This document shows positions 38,664-46,600 of a DNA stretch of 64,000 nt, one piece after another. A program made the translations under genes and the position numbers. Numbering within the stretch: the stretch's first letter is position 1; each line of letters starts with the position of its first letter. The notes under the pieces are model-generated. The model was given only the letters and a program-made list of their open reading frames with translations, did not search any database and was not told the DNA's origin. This stretch comes from Wujia chipingensis (GTDB taxonomy: Bacteria; Bacillota; Clostridia; Lachnospirales; Lachnospiraceae): positions 875,001 through 939,000 of the forward strand of contig NZ_CP060632.1 in the NCBI RefSeq assembly GCF_014337155.1, read 5' to 3'.

Positions 38664-39575
38664 GTGGATCAAGTACAGGAAAGTTATGACGAATTTAATT
38701 TGAATTTCAGAATAGAAGATACCGTGATCGTAAATCAGACAGAGATGGAAGGATTTAATGCATTTTTCCTTGGAAACCAGTCCACCTGTCAGCAGAGTGT
38801 TGTAGAGGGCGTGCGTGTTCTGTCTTACAAGATTCCTGCAACGTTGCCGCTCGGTCAGTTCTTGAAGAAGCAGTTGTACAAGGGCGAGTTTCTTTCAATC
38901 TTGTCGAATATATTGAATCAGTTGTTGTATTTTGAAGACCGCAATATGCCAATCAAGAAAGTACTTCTGAACACGAAGTATATGTATATTGAACTGTCCA
39001 ATCTGCATGTACAGTTGATCTACATGCCGATTGAGAAGGAATTTACAGACTGCAATGTCTGCGAGTTTGTACAGAATTTCATCAGCAAGATCCGGTTTGC
39101 AGATATGCAGTGTGTCAATTGTGTTGACCAGATCCTGCATTATTTGGATAGCCGGTTAATGTTCTCTTTGCGTGAGTTCTATACATTCATTATTGAATTG
39201 CAGAAAGAAGATATTTTGAAGGATGATATTGATCTTGGCGAGGGCGAGACAACTGTCTTACAGCAGATGAGTTACAACAATATCACTCCATATCTCGTTC
39301 GTTCCAGAACGAACGCGCTGATTCCGATTGAGAAGACAGAGTTCTTAGTAGGAAAGTCTTCGGAATGTGATTATCAGATTCCAGATAACCGGAAGGTAAG
39401 CCGGAAGCATTGCAGTTTCCGTATCAGCAATGGAGAATGTTATATCCGTGATGAGAACTCAACAAACCATACTTATGTGAATGGAAAGATGATCCAGCCG
39501 GGATTTGATGTCATGCTGAAAAATGATGACTATATCCGTATGGGTGATGAAGAGTTTAAGTATTGGGTACGATAA
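38664..39575 (+). CDS. FHA-domain protein with DUF6382-like N-terminus
   Basis: 303 residues from a GTG preceded by AGGGGG. The N-terminal ~180 residues resemble the DUF6382 region found in front of FHA domains in clostridia. The C-terminal FHA domain (~215-303) has GKSSECDYQIPDNRKVSRKH and a DENSTNHTYVNG segment, the phosphothreonine-binding loops. It is probably a phospho-signalling adaptor; no Ser/Thr kinase is in the window. It is co-oriented with the hydrogenase gene 21 nt upstream, and a terminator follows. Confidence 0.8.
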   Translation: MDQVQESYDEFNLNFRIEDTVIVNQTEMEGFNAFFLGNQSTCQQSVVEGVRVLSYKIPATLPLGQFLKKQLYKGEFLSILSNILNQLLYFEDRNMPIKKVLLNTKYMYIELSNLHVQLIYMPIEKEFTDCNVCEFVQNFISKIRFADMQCVNCVDQILHYLDSRLMFSLREFYTFIIELQKEDILKDDIDLGEGETTVLQQMSYNNITPYLVRSRTNALIPIEKTEFLVGKSSECDYQIPDNRKVSRKHCSFRISNGECYIRDENSTNHTYVNGKMIQPGFDVMLKNDDYIRMGDEEFKYWVR

Positions 39576-39596
39576 TTTAATACGCTTTCTCATTTT

Positions 39597-39638
39597 AGAG
39601 CTGCATGATGTGTGAACGTCATGCAGCTCTCCCTTTTT
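39597..39638 (+). terminator. terminator after the FHA gene
   Basis: AGAGCTGCATGA, 10-nt loop, TCATGCAGCTCT (perfect 12-bp stem), then CCC and five T. Confidence 0.9.
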
Positions 39639-39663
39639 CAGATAGTAAATTTTCACTCACTTA

Positions 39664-39692
39664 TTGCAGAATGCAAATAATAAATATATAAT
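39664..39692 (+). promoter_or_regulatory. promoter of the poly-G ORF / LRR-ChW gene
   Basis: TTGCAG at 39664-39669 and TATAAT at 39687-39692, spacing 17. The start site near 39699 leaves a ~350-nt leader before the LRR gene, holding the small poly-G ORF. Confidence 0.7.
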
Positions 39693-39731
39693 GAAACTTG
39701 TATGTTGATTCAAAAGATGGGGGTGCAAAAG

Positions 39732-40034
39732 ATGCAGCATGAATATAACGTTCTTAAATTCATAAAAGCAGATGTATGCACAACTGTTCTCCCAATCAGA
39801 ACGAATGTTCTTCGGGGGGGGGGGTACTGCTTAGACGATAATTTGCTGCAGAATGCAGTTTCGTTGCAGTCGCTGAGAAATCAAGATACATCATCATTAT
39901 TTCCATTTCAAAATATCAGCAAACGGAAAAAACTTCATAGAGACATAGTACGAGACCAGGCAGAACAGGGATGCAGGAGTAGTCGTTGTGTGCGTGGTGT
40001 TTTTTGCGTGCAATTTTTTTGGTGGAAGGGATAA
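39732..40034 (+). CDS. small ORF with an 11-G tract, unknown function
   Basis: 100 residues from the ATG at 39732, which follows GGGGGTG; a longer frame from 39702 has no binding site. I do not recognise it. The product is Cys- and Arg-rich toward the end (CRSSRCVRGVFCVQFFWW) and has no signal peptide. Codons for RGGG span a run of eleven G at 39814-39824; one G more or less puts a stop within about 20 nt in both other frames. It stops 18 nt before the LRR gene start, so it may be translationally coupled to it. It could also be non-coding leader. Confidence 0.4.
   Translation: MQHEYNVLKFIKADVCTTVLPIRTNVLRGGGYCLDDNLLQNAVSLQSLRNQDTSSLFPFQNISKRKKLHRDIVRDQAEQGCRSSRCVRGVFCVQFFWWKG
39814..39824 (+). 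repeat. homopolymeric G tract (11 G)
   Basis: Eleven consecutive G in an otherwise AT-rich leader. Tracts of this length are prone to slipped-strand mispairing and are typical switch sites of phase-variable genes. It could also be a miscounted homopolymer. Confidence 0.9.
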
Positions 40035-40052
40035 AAGAAAGGGAGGAAAAAG

Positions 40053-42587
40053 ATGCAAAAAAGAAAAAGAAGAGCATCGGTATTGGCTGTGTTACTCGCA
40101 CTTTTGTGCGTGATCTCTAGTATGTCGGTGTTCAAAGTAGACGTGAAAGCGGAAGAATCTGCTATGAAAACAGAAGATGGAAGATTCGAATATGTGGAAG
40201 ACACGGAAAATGGCGGATATATGATTTATGATTATTTGCTGAATGAAGATGCCGTGGAGATTCCCGCAGAGATTAATGGAAAGCCAGTTACATCGATTGA
40301 TCAATATTCGTTTTATCAAAAAACAATGACGAGTGTCACGATTCCGGATACTGTTAAGAAAATAGGGGAAAGTGCGTTTTACGAATGTAAAAATTTGAAA
40401 AACGTACACATTCCAGATAGTGTAACAGATTTAGAACCATACTCATTTGGTGACTGTTATGCATTGGCATCGTTCAATATTCCAAAAGGAATCACAGAAA
40501 TCCCGGCATATGCATTTGAATGGGCTAATATTACATCACTTGACATTCCAGACAATATCACAAAGATTGGTGAGGGTGCATTTGGATTTTGTGAGAATGT
40601 GACATCATTAACAATTCCGGACTCTGTGACTGAGATTGGAGAAAAAGCATTTCAGAGCTGTAAGGGATTGAAGTCATTTGAGGTTCCGAAGAATGTGACG
40701 AAGCTTAGCGGAAATGCATTTATGAGCAGTGGAATTACAACGCTTACGGTTTCACCTGAAAACCCTGTATATGATAGTCGTGATAATTGTAATGCAGTCA
40801 TCGAGACAGATACGGATAAGCTGATAATAGGAATCTATGGAACAAAAATCCCAGAAACGATAAGAACGATTGGAAGTCATGCGTTTGAAAGTAGTCATGA
40901 GCTGAGTACACTTGAAATCCCTGTTGGTGTGACAACCATTGAAGACTATGCATTTGATGAATGTGGTAGCTTAGCGAATTTGACGATTCCAAAGACGGTA
41001 AAAAGTATTGGTAAAAATTTATGTTGCCAAACAAGATGGAATTCTGACTTAGGACATTCTGTAACGTCAGTAAGTGAATTTTTAACCATTAACTGTGTAG
41101 AAAATAGTGCTGCTCATAAATATGCACAGGAAAACGGTTATCATTTCAATTTAATCAGTGATGATGACGAAACGATTTATGCAGATGATATAAAAGTAAT
41201 TGCAGATGTAGATGAGACAAAATTGAAGGTTGGAGACACCTTTAAAGTAACAGGAACGGTACTTCCGGAAAATGCAACAAACAAAGGTGTTAACTATCTT
41301 AGTGCAAATCAAGATATTGTTACAATAGATTCGAGAACTGGTGAAGCAAAGGCAGTTGGAGTAGGAAAAACTTATGTATTAGCCCGTTCGAATGATGGAA
41401 AACGTACACAACGTTTTTATGTAACAGTTACAAAGGCAACTCCGACCCCAGATCCAACTCCAGATCCAGATCCAACCCCAGACCCAGATCCGACACCAAC
41501 GCCAGATGTTACAACCCGTTATACAACGCACGTACAGACATACGGCTGGCAGGGTGACGAGAACAACACAAGCAAGTGGTTCACAAATGGTAGAATGGCT
41601 GGTACAAGCGGACAGGCAAAGCGTCTGGAGGGTATCAAGATTTCGGTCAGTGGAAATGTAAACCTTGGCATCCAGTACACAACCCATTGCCAGAGCTACG
41701 GCTGGTTACCTTGGTCGGCAAATGGCGAGATGAACGGAACTGAGGGCGAGGCAAAGAGATTAGAGGCAATCAAGATCCAGCTTACAGGTGCAGATAAAGA
41801 TAAATATGATGTTTATTACAGAGTGCATGCACAGTCTTACGGCTGGCTTGGCTGGGCGAAGAATGGTGCACCATCCGGAACTGCCGGTTATGCAAAGAGA
41901 CTGGAAGGTATCCAGATTGTCGTATTGAAGAAGGGTGCATCAGCACCGGGATTAAATTATGCAGGAGTGAATGCGGCTTCTGGCGTACATCAGGCAAAGA
42001 GCTATATTGCAAAGGCTGGTTCTTCACCGGTGGTTGGAAATCAGGCAACGTCTAATACCAACCCAAGTGTGGCAGGTGAGAGAAATGTAAATATTGCATA
42101 CCGTACCCATGTACAGACATACGGCTGGCAGGGATGGAAGTACAACGGACAGATGAGTGGTACTTCCGGACAGGCAAAGAGACTCGAAGGCATCAACATC
42201 AAGCTCACGAACAAGCCATACAGTGGAAGCATTGTTTACACAACTCATGTACAGACCTACGGTTGGCAGGGAAATGAGAACAATCAGAACACATGGAGAC
42301 ACGATGGACAGATGAGTGGTACTTCCGGAGAGGCAAAGCGTCTGGAAGCAATCCGTATCAATCTGACTGGCGAGATGGCAGCGCATTACGATGTTTATTA
42401 TCGTGTACATGCACAGACCTATGGTTGGTTGAACTGGGCAAAGAACGGCGAAGCAGCAGGAACTGCAGGACTTGCAAAACGTCTGGAAGGTATCCAGATC
42501 GTGCTTGTACCGAAGAACGGCAAGGCTCCAGCAACGAGATATCAGGGTATTACCAGTGTGAGAACACAGGCATATATCAAGAAATAA
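40053..42587 (+). CDS. secreted LRR (BspA-type) / Big2 / ChW-repeat surface protein
   Basis: 844 residues. Signal peptide ~1-33 (VLAVLLALLCVISSMSVF, cleavage near VKA-EE). Residues ~60-360 are leucine-rich repeats of the BspA/Treponema type (recurrent TIPDSVTEIGEKAF pattern). A Big2 immunoglobulin-like domain follows (~380-465), then a linker of Thr, Pro and Asp repeats (~467-487). The C-terminus (~488-830) has six clostridial hydrophobic ChW repeats, each with a QTYGWQ...G.GTSG.AKRLEGI core. No LPXTG or SLH motif, so attachment probably uses the ChW part. The C-terminal 360 residues are nearly the same as in the gene at 43674. Confidence 0.9.
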   Translation: MQKRKRRASVLAVLLALLCVISSMSVFKVDVKAEESAMKTEDGRFEYVEDTENGGYMIYDYLLNEDAVEIPAEINGKPVTSIDQYSFYQKTMTSVTIPDTVKKIGESAFYECKNLKNVHIPDSVTDLEPYSFGDCYALASFNIPKGITEIPAYAFEWANITSLDIPDNITKIGEGAFGFCENVTSLTIPDSVTEIGEKAFQSCKGLKSFEVPKNVTKLSGNAFMSSGITTLTVSPENPVYDSRDNCNAVIETDTDKLIIGIYGTKIPETIRTIGSHAFESSHELSTLEIPVGVTTIEDYAFDECGSLANLTIPKTVKSIGKNLCCQTRWNSDLGHSVTSVSEFLTINCVENSAAHKYAQENGYHFNLISDDDETIYADDIKVIADVDETKLKVGDTFKVTGTVLPENATNKGVNYLSANQDIVTIDSRTGEAKAVGVGKTYVLARSNDGKRTQRFYVTVTKATPTPDPTPDPDPTPDPDPTPTPDVTTRYTTHVQTYGWQGDENNTSKWFTNGRMAGTSGQAKRLEGIKISVSGNVNLGIQYTTHCQSYGWLPWSANGEMNGTEGEAKRLEAIKIQLTGADKDKYDVYYRVHAQSYGWLGWAKNGAPSGTAGYAKRLEGIQIVVLKKGASAPGLNYAGVNAASGVHQAKSYIAKAGSSPVVGNQATSNTNPSVAGERNVNIAYRTHVQTYGWQGWKYNGQMSGTSGQAKRLEGINIKLTNKPYSGSIVYTTHVQTYGWQGNENNQNTWRHDGQMSGTSGEAKRLEAIRINLTGEMAAHYDVYYRVHAQTYGWLNWAKNGEAAGTAGLAKRLEGIQIVLVPKNGKAPATRYQGITSVRTQAYIKK
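41511..42587 (+). repeat. ChW-coding direct repeat, copy 1
   Basis: About 1.08 kb with its partner at 47413-48488. By eye about 90% of bases match over the aligned stretches, and most differences are at third codon positions. Both copies are in the same orientation and encode six ChW units separated after the third by the same Ala/Ser-rich linker. Confidence 0.85.
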
Positions 42588-42611
42588 TCAATAATAGAAA
42601 TATAGAAAATG

Positions 42612-42647
42612 GGTTCCATGAAAGATCTTTCATGGAACCTGTTTTTT
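42612..42647. terminator. terminator between ChW gene and sigG
   Basis: GGTTCCATGAAA-GATC-TTTCATGGAACC, a perfect 12-bp stem, followed by TGTTTTTT on the plus strand. It lies in the 58-nt gap between the convergent genes and may serve both. Confidence 0.88.
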
Positions 42648-43431
42648 ATTCGTTCGACAGATAATGCCGCATGGATTTTAAAGCATTTTTTTCTAATCGG
42701 CTGACCTGTGCCTGTGAGATCGCAATCTCATCGGCAACTTCCGTCTGTGTTTTACCTTCAAAAAAACGCAGGCGGATGATATTTAATTCCCGCTCGTCGA
42801 GCCGTTGCATCGCTTCCTGTAAAGCAAGCGACTGCACCCAGTTTTCTTCTTTGTTCTTTTTGTCTTTGACTTGATCCATCAGATATAAGACATCCTGCCC
42901 CTCCTGATATACTGGCTCAAACAGGGACATTGGTGTGGCAATCGCATCTAAGGCGGTCACAATATCTTCTTTTGGAAGCTCTAATTCTTTGGCAATCTCG
43001 TCAACCGTTGGTTCGCGGTCGTTTTTCTTTGTCAGGATATCCCGCGTGTAGATTGCTTTGTAGGCGATGTCCCGGAGCGAGCGCGAGACACGGATCGTGT
43101 TGTTGTCGCGCATGTAGCGGCGGCATTCACCGATTATCATAGGTACAGCGTAGGTACTGAATTTGACATCCAGTGTCTGATCGAAATTATCCAGTGCTTT
43201 GATCAGCCCGATGCAGCCGACCTGAAAAAGGTCATCGGAGCTTTCGATGTTGTTGCCGGAGAACCGTTGGATCACACTCAGAACAAGTCGGAGGTTTCCA
43301 CGGATAAATTCTTCTCTGGCACTTTTATCCCCTGCGTTCATGCGGGCGAAGAGTGCCCGCTTTTCATCCTCAGAAAGCAGTGGGAGCTTGCTTGTGTTGA
43401 CTCCACAGATTACTACTTTATTTCCAGCCAT
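42646..43431 (-). CDS. sigG: RNA polymerase sporulation sigma factor G
   Basis: 261 residues. Sigma-70 family forespore factor: regions 2 (FIRGNLRLVLSVIQRFSGNN, DDLFQVGCIGLIKALDNFD, FSTYAVPMIIGE), 3 (REPTVDEIAKEL) and 4 (GKTQTEVADEIAISQAQVSRLE). The N-terminal ICGVNTSKLPLLS is typical for SigG. CAGGAGATAC lies before the ATG. In Bacillus sigG follows spoIIGA-sigE; here it stands alone, flanked by two surface-protein genes that share a long direct repeat. Confidence 0.95.
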   Translation of the reverse strand: MAGNKVVICGVNTSKLPLLSEDEKRALFARMNAGDKSAREEFIRGNLRLVLSVIQRFSGNNIESSDDLFQVGCIGLIKALDNFDQTLDVKFSTYAVPMIIGECRRYMRDNNTIRVSRSLRDIAYKAIYTRDILTKKNDREPTVDEIAKELELPKEDIVTALDAIATPMSLFEPVYQEGQDVLYLMDQVKDKKNKEENWVQSLALQEAMQRLDERELNIIRLRFFEGKTQTEVADEIAISQAQVSRLEKNALKSMRHYLSNE

Positions 43432-43551
43432 AATTTCGTATCTCCTGTAATCCTTTTGTTCACTACTAGAAAGGATTTACAAATCTGTGGAAAGCTATAC
43501 AATTTTTGGTTTCCAGTTTCTGGCTATATGGCAAAGAATCTGTAAAAAATA

Positions 43552-43586
43552 CCAATTTTGCATAAATCCTTGCCAATTTTGCATAA
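43552..43586 (+). promoter_or_regulatory. tandem VirR-like boxes
   Basis: CCAATTTTGCATAA at 43552-43565 and again at 43573-43586, exact copies 21 bp apart. The C. perfringens VirR box is CCAGTTNTNCAC in two copies separated by about two helical turns; 8 of 10 defined positions match in each copy here. The second copy ends just before a weak -35 region. Confidence 0.5.
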
Positions 43587-43589
43587 GTG

Positions 43590-43618
43590 TAAAAAATGCC
43601 ATTTTTATATGCTATGAT
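43590..43618 (+). promoter_or_regulatory. activator-type promoter of the large ChW gene
   Basis: Extended -10 TGCTATGAT (hexamer TATGAT at 43613-43618) with a poor -35 (TAAAAA near 43590). The weak -35 next to direct-repeat boxes suggests activator dependence. Confidence 0.5.
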
Positions 43619-43673
43619 ACGAACAATGGGTAATCCCAGAAACAAAAATAAAAAGCTGAGAGGAGAGAAGCGT

Positions 43674-46600
43674 ATGCAAAAATGGAAAGTTTGCAAGAAG
43701 TTGATGGCGGTCATACTGACACTCTGTATGGTGCTGCCGTTGATTTCAAACCAGTACCTGGTTGTACGGGCGGAAGAGACCGGAACCGGGACAACGACAT
43801 CCTATATGGATGTAGATGATTTACAAATTGGAACGAACAAGGTGAGGTGGGAAAAGGAAACGGTTTCATACCCTATTTCAAATTCTGAAACTTCTACATG
43901 GACAGGAAAGGTGTTGCATATAGACAAATTAGATGATGAAAGTTATATTTTGAAATTTAAGTATGATGGGGATACTTCAAATCTTGTTTATGAGGTAGAC
44001 ATGTATAGTTATGAAAATGGTTGCATGATTCCACATGGTTCCATCATGGTAATAGGACTTGGCAGTGATGAAGGGTATTGCTATCTGCAAGGTGGATATG
44101 AATATTGGATAAATATTAGGAATGATCTTTATTCTGAAGATCAGACGGAAGAAAATGATATTACAGTAGAATTGCAAAAAAACACGCAATATGAAGAAAG
44201 TGACATTACAGAAGTTACTGGTGCATTAGAAGAAAACATAAAAGTAACCGATTATATGCTTGGAAGCTTTAAGGGAACAGAGATTAACGGAAAAATGTAC
44301 AAGATTACATTAAGTCCAGATACTAAAGTAAAAATACAGGCATTTGGTTTTGATGATGATGCACTGAGCATTAATGTATTAAAGAAAAATGACAATCAAT
44401 TGGAATATGCAGGCATACAAGACAATTATTTGGAAAATTTAACTGATCAGGAAGCAACTTATTATATCTATTCAGGATATTATGGATGTATGCAGGAATT
44501 TAGAGTTGTATTTGGAGAAATAATAAAACAAACTACGCCAATTGATATTGACAAAGCTACAGTTACAGATATTAAGGTAGGTGAAAATTTTACTCTTAGT
44601 AAAGAAGAAAAACAGCGATTGAAATATGATTATTTGCAATATCGAGATACAACAAAGGATGCGTCGACTATAACAACAGAAAAAAAGGAGGCACATTGGG
44701 CAAGATTGTGTGTTCCGGAAGGGTGTGTATATGAAGTAATTATTCCAAAAGGTAATATTACTATGATGAAATATGATTCAAATTGGAATGTATATGAAAG
44801 ATTAAATCTTGAATATGGAAATTCTGGGGATTATTGGGAAGCTACAGAGGGAACATATTATTTTTATAGTACGAACGACAATGAAGCTAATATTTCCGTT
44901 ACCGAACTTTCGGATGTGTCAACAATAAAAGAAAATGCCGTTGAGATTACAGAAGAAAATGTAAAAAATGGTCAGGTTGAGCATGAAAATGGTTCAAAGT
45001 TTTATAAGTATTGTTCAGCAATGCTGGATGGAAAGGCAAATTATCAGGCATCGCTTGGAGTTTTATATAAAATTACGGTTCCTGCAGGAGCGATATATGT
45101 AGTTGATGGAACAGTTGGTTATGCAATTGTGTATGACAGTGAGTTTAATTATGTAACCAATAATGGAAAAATGGAGAACACATCAAATGAAGCGAAGTCT
45201 TATTATGTATGGAAAGTAACTCATTCATATGATGAGAATGCCAATATGCAGATTAAGACGATCACTTCAAAATTGGCTGAAGAAAAAACAAATGCCACTT
45301 TGTTACAAGTTGGAACATCTGAAACATATCAATACGATGATTCTGATGACACATATATAAGCATGCTGGCTTACAATTATGGGGAAAGTACATATGTAAT
45401 AGAGAATGCTAAGGTGTACGCGGTTGATCCAGGAATTTATACATTAAATGTGAAATCAGATAATCCAGATGTAAATGCAAAATTATATCTTTTTGAAACA
45501 GATGATTTGCATGTACATACAGGGGATTTGCTAGATTATGAATCAGGTTATAGTACAAAACTGAATTTGAGTGAGGAAAAAAATGTTCCAATCAAATTGT
45601 TGAACAAAGGATATCTTGTGATTTCAGGAGATGCAAGTCATCTGGATTCATCAATCGTACTTACTTTAAATAAGGACGAGGATAATCGCCTGTCTCAAAA
45701 GACAGATGAAATTTGTGAAATTTATAATGGAGAAAATGAGTGTATTAGTGAGCATGATATATATACGGTTGTAACTGCAGGAGACGGGTATAACATTTAC
45801 AATCAGTTATCTGGAGTATGGTATAAGTATAATTTGGATGCCTATACAGAGGTTGAAATTACAGTTCCATTAAGCGGAGAAATGTATGTGTATTCAAATC
45901 CAGAAGAACCAGCAATTAGATATATTGAAACATATGGAGGAAGTTATACATATAAATATAAAAATGAAGAAATGACACCATGTGAATTGTATATATGTGT
46001 ACAGCAAAATCCGAGTTATACGCCAGCGGTAAATGTTATTACCGTGGATGCATATAGCTTGGCTGGCGATATTACTCTGAAACAAAGTCAGGCAACAGAA
46101 CTCAAGCCGGGGAGCTTTACAACATCGAAAGATGGGGTTGACTGGGTAATGATGCCAGATGATTATGACGAGAATGGATATATAAATGAAGTACGTTCAA
46201 GGGGAAAATTGTATAAGCTTTCAGTAGATTCAAAAAGCAAAGTTGATATTAAATATGATGATTCGGATTTATCGGTATTTGACGATTTATTAGAACTTCC
46301 TTTTGCAAGAGGAAATAAAGAGGTTGTATTTAACAATTTGTCAAAGGACACGAAGGTCTATTATATTTGGATCACCGGAGAGAATGACGATGTAACAGGA
46401 ACAGTTGAAATAACGCCTTTGGAGAAAAGAGAAAATGGAAATAAAATAGAAACAACAATTCCGTCAACAGGGACAACGACTGTTACAATCGAAGAGGATA
46501 AGAACTCAAACGAAGCAACAATAAAGACTTCATCTACAGAGGATAAGGGTATTTCTTCAGAAGCAATCGAGGAAAGTATAAAAATAGCAAATCAGTACAA

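Noticed and set aside
39636..39700. VirR-like box upstream of the LRR-ChW gene
   Set aside because: GTAAATTTTCAC is only a partial match and has no second copy 21 bp away, unlike the pair at 43552.
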